DNA of 64,000 nucleotides, taken from Renibacterium sp. Its GTDB lineage: Bacteria > Actinomycetota > Actinomycetes > Actinomycetales > Micrococcaceae. The stretch's first letter is position 1, and the number at the start of each line of letters is the position of its first letter. Both the position numbers and the translations under genes were made by a program. Below are positions 9,070 through 17,533 of this stretch, one piece after another. The stretch lies in assembly GCA_017419405.1 (NCBI GenBank), contig JAFOLH010000014.1:62001-126000 (forward strand), given 5' to 3'. Below the pieces are notes generated by a model. That model made no database searches. It saw nothing but the letters and a program-made list of their open reading frames with translations, and was not told the origin of the DNA.

Positions 9070-10098
9070 TTGCCCTTGACCCACTCGAGCGCAGCAGAAG
9101 CAACTGCCCCGGATGCGCCTGGATCCACCATGATCCGGGTAGCTGCGCTATGGCTTTTCGGCCTTTTGCTGAGCATTGCCGCAACCGTGGTCACGATCCA
9201 ATGGGTGAATGCCAACCTCTACGGCCCGCAACAACCGGTGCGCGACTACATCCAAGCCCTGCAGAACGGCGACGGCGCCCGCGCCTTGGGGCTGCTCGGC
9301 GCGAATGTGCCCAATGCCTCGCCGGCCTTGCTCGATGGGCAGGCATTGAAGACCGCCGCGGAGGGCGTCAGCGATGTCAGCCTGGGCAATCCCACGACGC
9401 TCGACGACGGCCGGGTCCGGATCACGGTCAGCTACCAGCTGGACGGCGAAGGGCACAGCAGCGACTTCACTTTGGAGCCGGCCGGGGTGCAATGGATGTT
9501 CTTCCACAAATGGAAATTCCTGCCGACATCGCTGCCGGTCATGGACGTCTCGGTGGTGAACCAGACCGAAGCCACGGTGAACGGCGTCGCAGTGCCGATG
9601 CCGGCGGGCAAAAACACCTTCTCGCTGCTTTACCCCGGACGCTACGAGGCCGGTTTCGAAAACCAGTTGTTCACCGCGAAGCCGAGTACTGCGGTAGTTG
9701 ACTCCCCGGCGTCGAAACCCACCCCGATCACGCTCGCCACCGCGCCCACTCCGGCGCTGATCGGCCAGGTCGACGACGCGTTGAAGCAGTTCGTGGACAA
9801 ATGCGCCCAGCAGAAAGTCCTCAAGCCCAGCGGCTGTCCACTGACCTTCGACACCAACAACCAACTGACCAGTGAGATCAACTGGTCGATCGTGGAGTAC
9901 CCGAAGGCGTCGATCACGGCGTACAACGGTAGCTGGGTCATCGCACCGCTGACCTTCAAGGCGAAAGTGCAGTTCCAGGAGAAAAGCTACGCCACCGGTG
10001 CGATTTCGACGGTCGAGAAAGTCCAGGACCACTACTTCACCGCGCGCTTGGCGATCAACGGCGAGCAGGTTACCGTGACCCCGGTGGTGAAGTACTGA
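9070..10098 (+). CDS. Conserved membrane-anchored extracytoplasmic protein, function unknown
   Basis: A 342-residue protein with one transmembrane helix (RVAALWLFGLLLSIAATVV, 23-41) and a large outside domain. The part YIQALQNGDGARALGLLG resembles the start of small cystatin/NTF2-like DUF4878-type repeats seen in secreted actinobacterial proteins, but I cannot assign a family. The start may be TTG 9070, four bases after the ATPase stop, or ATG 9130 just before the helix. It is likely co-expressed with the HerA-like ATPase. Confidence 0.7.
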   Translation: MPLTHSSAAEATAPDAPGSTMIRVAALWLFGLLLSIAATVVTIQWVNANLYGPQQPVRDYIQALQNGDGARALGLLGANVPNASPALLDGQALKTAAEGVSDVSLGNPTTLDDGRVRITVSYQLDGEGHSSDFTLEPAGVQWMFFHKWKFLPTSLPVMDVSVVNQTEATVNGVAVPMPAGKNTFSLLYPGRYEAGFENQLFTAKPSTAVVDSPASKPTPITLATAPTPALIGQVDDALKQFVDKCAQQKVLKPSGCPLTFDTNNQLTSEINWSIVEYPKASITAYNGSWVIAPLTFKAKVQFQEKSYATGAISTVEKVQDHYFTARLAINGEQVTVTPVVKY

Positions 10099-10161
10099 GC
10101 CGGTGGTTGCGGCCGGTGGTTGCTGCCTGGGCCGACCGCCTGCATTGCCGGCCCGCACGGT

Positions 10162-10200
10162 TTAGGTTTGCTTTGCCTCGCTGAGGATTGCCTAGGCTAG
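10162..10200 (+). promoter_or_regulatory. Two adjacent DtxR/IdeR-type iron boxes before ferritin
   Basis: TTAGGTTTGCTTTGCCTCG (10162-10180) and TGAGGATTGCCTAGGCTAG (10182-10200) match the known 19-bp iron-box consensus at about 12 and 13 positions. They are 20 bp apart, on the same face of the helix. Paired boxes upstream of ferritin fit the activation by iron-loaded IdeR described for mycobacterial ferritin. A further TAACTAGGCTAG lies at 10221-10232. Confidence 0.65.
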
Positions 10201-10236
10201 CTATCGCGAATCACTCAGAATAACTAGGCTAGTGGC

Positions 10237-10761
10237 ATGAGCCAATTCAACACACTCCTGCAAGAGCAAATCGGCCACGAGTTCGCTGCTTCCCAGCAGT
10301 ACATCGCGGTGTCTGTCTGGTTCGATTCCCAGGACCTGCCGCAGCTGGCCGCCCACTTCTACAAGCAATCGCTCGAAGAGCGCAACCACGCCATGATGAT
10401 GGTGCAGTACATGCTGGACCGGGACCAGGACGTGAAGATCCCCGGAATCGGCGATATCGTCAACGACTTCAAGGATGTCACTGAGCCGCTCAAGCTCGCC
10501 TTGGAGCAGGAAAAACAGGTCACCTCGCAGATCGAGAAGCTCTTCGCCACGGCACGCGCTGAGAACGATGCGCTCGGCGAGCAGTTCATGCTCTGGTTCC
10601 TCAAGGAGCAGGTCGAGGAAGTCGCCTCGATGAGCACCTTGGTGAACATCGCCGAGCGGGCGGACAGCCTGTTCGACATCGAGAACTTCATCGCCCGGGA
10701 AACCATCGGCGACGGCGGCGAGGACTCCTCCGCCCCGGAAACCGCCGGCGGAGCGCTCTAA
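10237..10761 (+). CDS. Non-heme ferritin
   Basis: Iron-storage protein of 174 residues that oxidises Fe(II) and keeps iron as a mineral core in a 24-subunit shell. Ferroxidase residues are visible in LLQEQIGHEFAASQQYIA (Glu in helix A), YKQSLEERNHAMMMVQYM (Glu-x-x-His in helix B) and EQFMLWFLKEQVEEV (helix D). The start is ATG 10237. Two iron boxes sit in its promoter, so iron and IdeR likely control it. Confidence 0.93.
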   Translation: MSQFNTLLQEQIGHEFAASQQYIAVSVWFDSQDLPQLAAHFYKQSLEERNHAMMMVQYMLDRDQDVKIPGIGDIVNDFKDVTEPLKLALEQEKQVTSQIEKLFATARAENDALGEQFMLWFLKEQVEEVASMSTLVNIAERADSLFDIENFIARETIGDGGEDSSAPETAGGAL

Positions 10762-10780
10762 AAACCGCACCACGCATCAC

Positions 10781-10837
10781 CGAACGGGCAGTTCGGCGGG
10801 CCAGGCACGATGTCTGGTCTGCCGGACTGTCCGTTCG
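10781..10837 (+). terminator. Long imperfect hairpin after ferritin
   Basis: CGAACGGGCAGTTCGGCGGG with the following CCAG pairs with the segment ending GTCCGTTCG through about 24 bp with several G-U pairs and a nine-base loop. There is no clear T run, so termination is likely but not certain. Confidence 0.6.
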
Positions 10838-11025
10838 TCGTATGTTCAGATGATTCTCAGCGAATTCATGCTGGGTATAGTGACAAAATGAAGAAGCCCA
10901 ATAGCCTTCTCCTGTCGGTGCCATCGCTTTTCCCGGTGCCGAGCATTTAGGGAAGCGGCAACTCCAGCGCGGCCGCAGCGCCCGCACCCGCCGCTTCCGC
11001 CAGTCCGTCAACACAAGGGGGAACC

Positions 11026-11355
11026 ATGACCGTAGAACTTCCAGCAGCCATCCAGAGGGCCTTCGACGCCACCAACTCGGCGGACGACGACGGATTCGTA
11101 GCGGCGTTCGCCAGTGACGGCTTCATCAACGACTGGGGGCGACAACTCAACGGGTCCGATGGCGTCGCGAGTTGGAACTCGACCGACAACATCGGAAAGC
11201 AAGCGACCTGGGAAGCGTTGTCGATCGAAGACCAGGGCCATGGAAAATATTTGGTGAGCATTCGGACCGGGGGCAACGGTTACAACGGCGTCAGCCCGTT
11301 CGTCTTCACGGTGGCCGACGACAAGATCCAGTCCATGGTGATCAGCGCCGGCTAA
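11026..11355 (+). CDS. NTF2/SnoaL-like small protein
   Basis: A 109-residue cytosolic protein with a cone-shaped NTF2-like fold predicted from LPAAIQRAFDATNSADDDGFVAAFASDGFINDWGR, interrupted here only for description, and the later beta strands. The opening helix, the FVAAFA strand-helix and the Trp-Gly before the third helix are typical of SnoaL-like proteins. Such proteins bind or isomerise small molecules; no catalytic residues can be named. The start is ATG 11026 after AAGGGGG. It forms a single-gene unit between two hairpins. Confidence 0.7.
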   Translation: MTVELPAAIQRAFDATNSADDDGFVAAFASDGFINDWGRQLNGSDGVASWNSTDNIGKQATWEALSIEDQGHGKYLVSIRTGGNGYNGVSPFVFTVADDKIQSMVISAG

Positions 11356-11361
11356 ACCCAC

Positions 11362-11422
11362 ATCGAGTGGTCAGGTCTGCACGTCAAACACGATGTTTAG
11401 CATGCAGACCTGACCACTCGAT
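11362..11422 (+). terminator. Bidirectional terminator between convergent genes
   Basis: A perfect 20-bp stem (11362-11381 with 11403-11422) starts ATCGAGTGG. The 21-base loop holds a second short stem, AAACA/TGTTT. It lies between the NTF2-like gene and the oppositely oriented thioredoxin/NHL gene. Confidence 0.85.
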
Positions 11423-11443
11423 TGCATTGTGACTGCGGAAAAC

Positions 11444-13381
11444 TCAGTTCATCCCGCGCAAATCCAGGGCCAGCCCGGTGTCTCCGGCGCTGTTCAAGCG
11501 GACCGGGATGCCCCAATCTTGCTGGTACAGATGGCAGGCGGCATGATCCGGGATCTCCCCGTCTGCGGTTTCCGGCCCGTCGCAGGCGGCAGCCCGGGCG
11601 GTGATGTGCAGAATCCCTTCCGGAATCTCGCCGTTCAGAGTCAGGATCCGGTTCAAGCCGGTCGAGGTGCCATCGCCGTCGAGCAACAGCTCCGGCGGCG
11701 TCGATGAGATTTTCAGCTGCGTCGGATCGCCCCATCGGTCGTCGAGCTTCTGGCCGGTGGGCGCACTGAACCTGACCTTGAGCGTGAACTCGCCGGCCGC
11801 AACTTCGGTCGCCGGCCGCTGAGTCTGCGCCGCCCCTTCATCGACCTGCAACGCCTCCTTGGGCAGCGGCACCCTGACCAGCTGGTGTTGGTTCGCTTCC
11901 ACCACGATCAGCAGCTCGCCGTCCAGCAGCACGTCGGAGGGCTCCAGCAGGCCTCGTGCCAAAGTGCTCACGGTTCCCGCCACGGGATCGTAGCGACGCA
12001 CCGCGCCGTTGTAGGTGTCCGCAATCGCGACCGAACCATCCGGCAAGGCTGCCACGCCGAGCGGGTGTTGCAGTCTGGCCTGATCCGCGGCGCCGTCCCG
12101 GAAGCCGAAATCGAAAAGCCCTTCGCCAATCGCGGTCTCGACCCGGGCCACCCGGCCTTCGGCGATGCGCAGCACCCGCAATGCTGAAGTCTCCGAGTCG
12201 GCGACCCAAATGTCACCGGCGGCGTCCTCGGCGAGGCCGGAGGGCTGCGCGAACCAAGCCTGCTCCGCAGCGCCGTCGAGCAGGCCTTCCAAACCGGTTC
12301 CGGCCAGGATGCCGAGGCGCCCCACCACCGGGTCGTAGCCGAAGATCTGATGTACTCCGGCCATCGCGATCACGACCTGGCCGAGCGCTTTCGAATAGAC
12401 CAGGTCCCACGGCGAGGACAATGCGATGCCGAGCGGATCCCCTGGCAACTCGCCCAGGGCGCCTTCGCCGGCGTCGTCGACGGTGTTCGGTCCGGCATCC
12501 AGAAGCCGCTGCACGCCGCTTCCGGCCAAGCTGCGGACCTGGCCGGTCGCGGTCGAAAGCCCGCGCAACCGGTGGTTCACCGAATCCGCGACCACAACGT
12601 CGTAACCGAGCTGCTCGGCGAGTTCCGCGGGCAGCAGGGCCATGCCTTGCGGCTCGTTGAACTGGGCGGTTTCCGCCGGACCATCCGCAAAGCCCTTCGT
12701 GCCCGAGCCGAAGCTGCGGAGCACGGTCTCCAGATCCGGAGCCAATTCCACCAGGCGGTGGTGCCCGGTGTCGGAAACCAGGAAACTGCCCTCGCTGCCG
12801 GCTTGTCCGGGCAGCGGCAGCACCTTGCCCGGGAAGCGCAGCGTGCCGGCTTGCGGCTCGGGGGCCACATAAGGTCCTGAGCCGCGGTGCAGCGTGCCCT
12901 TTTCCTCGTGCACCGCAATCAGCTCCGGGATGAAGGACTCCAGGCCGGCGGCGTGGCCTTCACCGGAGAGGTTGGCCACGATGTAGCCCTCGGGGTCGAT
13001 GACCACCAAAGTCGGCCAGGCCCGCGCCGAATACGCCTGCCAGGTGACCAGCTCCGGGTCGTCGAGCACCGGATGGTGGATTTCGTAGCGTTCGATCGCG
13101 GCAGCGAGCGCCACCGGGTCCGCCTCGTGTTCGAACTTCGGCGAGTGCACGCCGACGGTCACCAGGACGTCGGCATACTTCTGCTCGAGCGGCCGCAGTT
13201 CGTCGATCACGTGCAGGCAGTTGATGCAGCAGAAAGTCCAGAAGTCCAGCAGCACGATCTTGCCGCGCAGCTTGGCCAGGTCCAACGGTTCGCCGCCGGT
13301 ATTGAGCCAGGCACGGCCCACCAGCTCCGAAGCCCGGATCCGCGGGGCGCTGTGGTGTGCGGCGAGGGCGTCCTGTGCCAT
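11444..13381 (-). CDS. Thioredoxin-like domain fused to NHL repeats
   Basis: A 645-residue two-part protein. Residues 20-170 form a TlpA/AhpC-like thioredoxin fold with the cysteine cluster FWTFCCINCLHV at the active-site position. Residues about 190-560 form NHL-type beta-propeller repeats such as GVAALPDGSVAIADTYNGAV. No signal peptide is seen, so it is probably cytosolic. Its start codon overlaps the stop of the CopD-CtaG gene (TAATG), so the two are translated together and it may supply thiols for copper or cytochrome assembly. That link is inference. The family is conserved in actinobacteria and poorly characterised. Confidence 0.82.
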   Translation of the reverse strand: MAQDALAAHHSAPRIRASELVGRAWLNTGGEPLDLAKLRGKIVLLDFWTFCCINCLHVIDELRPLEQKYADVLVTVGVHSPKFEHEADPVALAAAIERYEIHHPVLDDPELVTWQAYSARAWPTLVVIDPEGYIVANLSGEGHAAGLESFIPELIAVHEEKGTLHRGSGPYVAPEPQAGTLRFPGKVLPLPGQAGSEGSFLVSDTGHHRLVELAPDLETVLRSFGSGTKGFADGPAETAQFNEPQGMALLPAELAEQLGYDVVVADSVNHRLRGLSTATGQVRSLAGSGVQRLLDAGPNTVDDAGEGALGELPGDPLGIALSSPWDLVYSKALGQVVIAMAGVHQIFGYDPVVGRLGILAGTGLEGLLDGAAEQAWFAQPSGLAEDAAGDIWVADSETSALRVLRIAEGRVARVETAIGEGLFDFGFRDGAADQARLQHPLGVAALPDGSVAIADTYNGAVRRYDPVAGTVSTLARGLLEPSDVLLDGELLIVVEANQHQLVRVPLPKEALQVDEGAAQTQRPATEVAAGEFTLKVRFSAPTGQKLDDRWGDPTQLKISSTPPELLLDGDGTSTGLNRILTLNGEIPEGILHITARAAACDGPETADGEIPDHAACHLYQQDWGIPVRLNSAGDTGLALDLRGMN

Positions 13382-15744
13382 TATTCTTCTCCTGTTTTGC
13401 CAGAGCTTTTGCCAGAACCGGCGTTGCCGGTGTTGTTCCGCGGCGGATCGTTGCGGGCGTCCGGGCTGCCGGAATCCCGTTTCGCCAGCCGGGCGAACAT
13501 GTCGTTGTAAGCATTCAGATCGGCGTTGTTATTCCGGTCTGCCGCCCGGTCGGTCCGTTTGCTCTCCCGGGCATCCGTGCGTGACCACATGACCGCGACC
13601 GCGATTGCGATCAGCACCGTGGGCACTTCGCCGATGCCCCAGGCGATCGCACCGCCCATTTGCTGGTCCGCAATGGCGGACAGTCCCCAATCACGGCCGA
13701 GATTGCCGAAGTACGAGGCCTGCAATAGCGTTGTGGAGGACATGATGGCGATACCGAAGAAGGCGTGGAACGCCATCGTGGCCAGCAGCACGATCAGCCG
13801 GAGCGGGTAGGGGAAGCGCCGAGGCACCGGATCGATGCCGATCATGGAGAGCACGAAGAGGTAGCCGGTGATGGTGAAGTGCAGGATCATCAATTCGTGG
13901 CCCACGTGGTCGCGCAGTGCATAGCCGAACAGCGGCGAGTAGTAGAACAACACGATGCTGCCGGCGAAGTTCACTGCGACGAAAAGCGGGTGCGTGACCA
14001 CCGCGGCGAATTTGGAGTGCACGATCACCAGGATCCATTCCCGGATCCCCCGACTGCCGTCGCCACGCGCCTGCAGCGCTTTCAGCGCCAGGCTCACCGG
14101 GGCGCCGAGCACCATGAAGATCGGCGCCACCATGGTCAGCGCCATATGGTCCACCATGTGCGCACTGAACAGGACCCGGCCATAGACGCTGGGGCCGCCG
14201 GAGGTGATGTAGACCAGGGCGATCATGCCCACCATCCAGGACGCGGTGCGCAGCCAAGGCCAGCTGTCGCCGCGACGGCGGATTTTGCGCACGGCCAGGA
14301 AATAGGCCACCGCGGCGCCCAGGGCGAAGCTGAGCCAGAGCCAATCGATCCGCCACTCGCTGATCCAGCGGATCGGCGTCAGCTCGGGCGGCAGCGGGTA
14401 GCCGGAGAGGATTTCCGCAGGCGGCGTGCTGGGTGCGTAACTCGTCGGCTGCGGTGGCGCGGAACGGCTCAGGCCGACGGCGATTCCGCTGACCGCGGCC
14501 ATGATCACCAATTCCACGGCGACCAACTGCCAGAGCACCCGCTTGGTGCTCATCGTGCCGCGGCCCTGGCGCTTGGTGCTGCCGGCCGGTTGATCGCCGG
14601 CCAGCTGCGGGATGATCCATTGCCGGTGCATGAAGCCGATCGCGCCGAGCAGCAAGGTGGCCACGGTTTTGATCAGGATCAACTGGCCGTAAGCCGAATT
14701 GAACAAGGCGTCCCAGCTGGTCAGCCGGATCGAAGCATTCACCACTCCGGAGGCGAAGACCACTGTGAAACCGAACAGGGCGAGCGCGGAGAACCGTTTC
14801 AGCACCTTGCCGGTGAGCGCTTCCGGAACCGAAAGCTTGGGCGAAACGAAGGTCAGGGCGGTGATCCCGCCGAACCAGAGCGCCACTCCGACGATGTGCA
14901 GGAGGAGCGAATTGACCGCTCCTTCGTGGTCCGCGGCGGAGGCCGAATGGCCGATCAAAGCCTGCGGCACCATGCCGATCAGGGCGAGCACCAGGGTGAG
15001 TCCGAGGCCGGTCAAAGCCCGCACGCCGAAGCAGAGCGTGCTCACCACGGCGGCGAAAATGCAGATCGCCAGCCAGGCCCGCCCGGAGTCGATGTCGGTC
15101 ATGAAGTAGACCAGGCCTTTTGTGAAGTCCGAACTCGCCGAGACCGGCAGACCCGATTGGTCCAGGTAGGTCAGGATCAGCACCGAAATCGCGGCGAAGG
15201 TCCAGACCACCGCGGCGACGGCGGCGAGCGTCATCGCCCTGGCGAAGGCCGGATGCTCCTCGGTATTGCTGCTACTGCTGCTGCGGCCTTTGGCGATTTT
15301 GTCCTTGGGCAGGATCACCACGGCGAAAATCAAAGCGCCGACGACGGCGGCCACCGCGACATTGTGCACAGCCAGGGCGCCGGGCAGACCCCAGCGCACC
15401 AAGGGGCCCGGATCCAGCAGACCACGGGCCGCTGCGGCACCGCCGAACAGCAAGGCACCGGTGAGGCCCAGCGCCAAGGCCAAAGCAGCGATCAGCAACC
15501 AAGCATTGCGGATTCCCGGTACGGGTTTGGCGGCATCTTGGGACTTATTCGGTCTGGCAACTGCGACTGGCACTTCTCCATTGTCGGGTACCGGCCGATT
15601 CTGGGCTAATCCCGGGGTGCTTGGCGGCTTTGAGGCTTGGCGGCTTAGAGCTTGGCGCTTCGATTGGCCAGGGTTGCTTTTGAACGCATCGGCCCGGTCC
15701 CACTCAGTTGACCAACTCAGTGGGACCAGATCGTTTTGTCCCAC
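13381..15744 (-). CDS. CopD-CtaG fusion: copper import / cytochrome oxidase assembly
   Basis: A membrane protein of up to 787 residues that joins two families. The first half (about 85-400) is CopD-like, the copper-resistance domain, with paired helices and GHSASAADHEGAVNSLLLHIVGV-type His residues. The second half (about 480-720) is caa3-type CtaG, with SAHMVDHMALTMVAPIFM and GHELMILHFTITGYLFVLS. It likely brings copper across the membrane and delivers it to the oxidase. The N-terminal 60-80 residues are Pro/Ser-rich, and the ATG at 15744 lies inside an inverted repeat, so the real start is probably further in; no good ribosome site decides it. It overlaps the thioredoxin/NHL gene by one base. 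Confidence 0.85.
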   Translation of the reverse strand: MGQNDLVPLSWSTEWDRADAFKSNPGQSKRQALSRQASKPPSTPGLAQNRPVPDNGEVPVAVARPNKSQDAAKPVPGIRNAWLLIAALALALGLTGALLFGGAAAARGLLDPGPLVRWGLPGALAVHNVAVAAVVGALIFAVVILPKDKIAKGRSSSSSNTEEHPAFARAMTLAAVAAVVWTFAAISVLILTYLDQSGLPVSASSDFTKGLVYFMTDIDSGRAWLAICIFAAVVSTLCFGVRALTGLGLTLVLALIGMVPQALIGHSASAADHEGAVNSLLLHIVGVALWFGGITALTFVSPKLSVPEALTGKVLKRFSALALFGFTVVFASGVVNASIRLTSWDALFNSAYGQLILIKTVATLLLGAIGFMHRQWIIPQLAGDQPAGSTKRQGRGTMSTKRVLWQLVAVELVIMAAVSGIAVGLSRSAPPQPTSYAPSTPPAEILSGYPLPPELTPIRWISEWRIDWLWLSFALGAAVAYFLAVRKIRRRGDSWPWLRTASWMVGMIALVYITSGGPSVYGRVLFSAHMVDHMALTMVAPIFMVLGAPVSLALKALQARGDGSRGIREWILVIVHSKFAAVVTHPLFVAVNFAGSIVLFYYSPLFGYALRDHVGHELMILHFTITGYLFVLSMIGIDPVPRRFPYPLRLIVLLATMAFHAFFGIAIMSSTTLLQASYFGNLGRDWGLSAIADQQMGGAIAWGIGEVPTVLIAIAVAVMWSRTDARESKRTDRAADRNNNADLNAYNDMFARLAKRDSGSPDARNDPPRNNTGNAGSGKSSGKTGEE

Positions 15745-15767
15745 TGAGCCCGCTTACTCAGTGGGAC
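15697..15767. repeat. Two tandem copies of a 30-bp inverted repeat
   Basis: Copy 1 (15697-15726) has arms GTCCCACTCAGT and ACTCAGTGGGAC around a six-base loop. Copy 2 (15738-15767) has GTCCCACTGAG and ACTCAGTGGGAC with a seven-base centre. TCGTTTT separates them. They may act as a second terminator behind HU or as an operator for the copper gene. The function is not evident. Confidence 0.75.
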
Positions 15768-15811
15768 CAGGCTTCCGGGCCGCGGACCCGGCCCCGGGCC
15801 CGGGAAACAGT

Positions 15812-15843
15812 TGAGGGCGGCTCCCTGATGGGAACCGCCCTCA
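15812..15843 (-). terminator. Terminator of the HU gene
   Basis: The stem TGAGGGCGG(t/c)TCCC pairs across a TGAT loop about 22 bases after the HU stop, read on the minus strand. It is followed by AACTGTTT. Confidence 0.85.
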
Positions 15844-15865
15844 GCCAAAGTGCTGGGAAGAAAAA

Positions 15866-16183
15866 TTACTTCTTCTTGGCCGGAGCCTTCTTCGCGGGAG
15901 CCTTCTTCGCGACAGCAGCCTTCAGCTTGGAGCCGGCGGTCAGCTTGACGCTGTGGCCGGCGGCAATCTGGATGGTCTCACCGGTCTGCGGGTTGCGGCC
16001 GGTACGGGCTGCACGGTCGGTACGCTCAACGGCGAGCCAGCCCGGGATGGTGATCTTCTCGCCAGCGGCGACGGAGCTCTCGAAGGTCGAGAACAGCGCG
16101 TCCAGCACGTTGTTCACAGCAGCCTGGCTGGTTTCAGCCTTGGCAGCAACTTCAGCGACGAGCTCACTACGGTTCTTAGCCAT
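15866..16183 (-). CDS. hup: HU-family nucleoid protein
   Basis: A 105-residue histone-like protein that bends and compacts DNA. The HU body is seen in KNRSELVAEVAAKAE and then TGRNPQTGETIQIAAGHSVK, which includes the Arg-Asn-Pro DNA-intercalating loop. The C-terminus is a short Lys/Ala/Pro tail (KKAPAKKAPAKKK), as in many actinobacterial HU proteins. AGGAGG just upstream sets the start at 16183. The 269 bp before it hold its promoter and no gene. Confidence 0.95.
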   Translation of the reverse strand: MAKNRSELVAEVAAKAETSQAAVNNVLDALFSTFESSVAAGEKITIPGWLAVERTDRAARTGRNPQTGETIQIAAGHSVKLTAGSKLKAAVAKKAPAKKAPAKKK

Positions 16184-16452
16184 TTATGTCCTCCTGGACC
16201 TCGGATCGAGCCAAAACACGGGGTGTGTTCTAGCCACTGTTCGAAAACATACCAGTTATGCCGGGATTGGCCAGTGAAAACGCCCTGATTTCCCCGGAAA
16301 TTGGCGGTTTTCCCTCGATTTTCGACGTATTTGGGGTGAAATTTCGCTCTCAGAGTAGCGAATCGACCGGGCGCGGCGCGTCTTGACAGGCTCCGGCAAG
16401 CGGAGTTGAGTCGGTCTGGACCAAGCATTCAGATCGGCGAATCGGGAAAATC

Positions 16453-17421
16453 ATGGACTACACCTACCTCGGTCGAAGCGGCCTCCAGGTCTCACGGTTG
16501 GTTCTGGGCACCATGAACTTCGGCCCAGTGACCACCGAAGCGGACAGCCACCAGATCATGGACCGGGCAGTCGACGTCGGAATCAATTTTTTCGACACCG
16601 CCAATGTCTACGGCTGGGACAAAAAAGGCAGCACGGAGAGCATCATCGGCAATTGGTTCGCTGCATCCGGCAAACGTGAAGACGTGGTGCTGGCGACCAA
16701 GGTGTACGGGTCCATGGGCGATGGGCCAAATTCGGAGGGGCTGTCCGCAAAACACATCCGCCGTCAGGTAGAGGCTTCACTGAAACGGCTGCAGACCGAC
16801 TACATCGACCTCTACCAGTTCCACCACGTGCAACGGAACACGCCCTGGGAAGAGATCTGGCAGGCGATGGATGTGTTGATCCAACAGGGGAAAGTGCTTT
16901 ATGTCGGCTCATCGAACTTCGCCGGATGGCATATCGCGCAGGCCAGTGAGGCCGCCGCGTCCAGGCATTTCCTGGGTCTGGTGAGCGAACAGTCGATTTA
17001 CAACCTGATGAATCGGAACGTTGAGCTGGAAGTGCTTCCGGCGGCACGGCACTACGGGCTGGGCGTGATCCCGTGGTCGCCGCTGGCCGGCGGCCTCTTG
17101 GGCGGTGTCCTGGCCAAGGGCAAGACGGCGGTGCGCGGCACTGACGATTACCGGAAGGGCCTGTTGGCCGCCAATCGGGACAAGATCAAGGCATTCGAGG
17201 CGTTCAGCAAGGAATTGGGGCACCACCCGGCGAACGTCGGGCTGGCCTGGCTGCTGGCGCAGGACGGCGTGACCGGGCCGATTGTGGGCCCGCGGACCGT
17301 CGCGCAGTTGGAGGGATCCCTGGAGGCTTTGAAGGTGCGGCTCAAGAAGGCCGACTTGGCGCGGTTGGATGAAATCTTCCCCAGTCCGGGTGGCCCGGCG
17401 CCGGAGGCTTACGCGTGGTGA
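16453..17421 (+). CDS. Aldo/keto reductase
   Basis: Cytosolic NADP-dependent oxidoreductase of 322 residues with the (beta/alpha)8 barrel of the AKR superfamily. Tetrad residues are visible in FFDTANVYG (Asp and Tyr), ATKVYGSMG (Lys) and YQFHHVQ (His). WSPLAGGLLGG and the C-terminal cofactor segment GPIVGPRTVAQLEGSLEAL are typical of the potassium-channel-beta-like subgroup. The start is ATG 16453 behind GGGA. It stands alone; the CRISPR-like repeat begins 34 bases after its stop. The substrate is unknown. Confidence 0.9.
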   Translation: MDYTYLGRSGLQVSRLVLGTMNFGPVTTEADSHQIMDRAVDVGINFFDTANVYGWDKKGSTESIIGNWFAASGKREDVVLATKVYGSMGDGPNSEGLSAKHIRRQVEASLKRLQTDYIDLYQFHHVQRNTPWEEIWQAMDVLIQQGKVLYVGSSNFAGWHIAQASEAAASRHFLGLVSEQSIYNLMNRNVELEVLPAARHYGLGVIPWSPLAGGLLGGVLAKGKTAVRGTDDYRKGLLAANRDKIKAFEAFSKELGHHPANVGLAWLLAQDGVTGPIVGPRTVAQLEGSLEALKVRLKKADLARLDEIFPSPGGPAPEAYAW

Positions 17422-17454
17422 AGCGTGCGGTGGCCCCGCCGATGACCGGCTCGG

Positions 17455-17483
17455 GGGCTCATCAGCGCGGAGGCGGGGAACAC
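17455..17483. repeat. Solitary CRISPR-repeat-like sequence
   Basis: This 29-nt stretch begins GGGCTCA and ends GGCGGGGAACAC. Aligned without gaps, 25 of 29 positions equal the consensus repeat of the array at 23568-24329; the changes are at repeat positions 8, 10, 11 and 18. No second copy lies 61 bp on either side. The changes break the repeat's hairpin in part. GCGG(ag)GCGGG in the unit can also pair with CCCGCCGCG (17487-17495) as a terminator-like hairpin for the aldo/keto reductase gene. Confidence 0.6.
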
Positions 17484-17533
17484 CATCCCGCCGCGTCACG
17501 GCTAACTACCAACCTTGACGAACCCCTCATCCG

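Noticed and set aside
6346..9084. A 912-codon open frame on the minus strand.
   Set aside because: It runs opposite the panD, AEC and HerA-like genes in a GC-rich shadow frame, with His/Arg/Gly-rich translation and no domain.
13765..15609. A 614-codon open frame on the plus strand.
   Set aside because: Shadow of the CopD-CtaG gene; the translation is rich in His, Arg and Gln and has no family features.
16184..16452. Gap between HU and the aldo/keto reductase checked for a small RNA or gene.
   Set aside because: It holds no good open frame and no strong hairpin; it is best taken as two divergent promoters.
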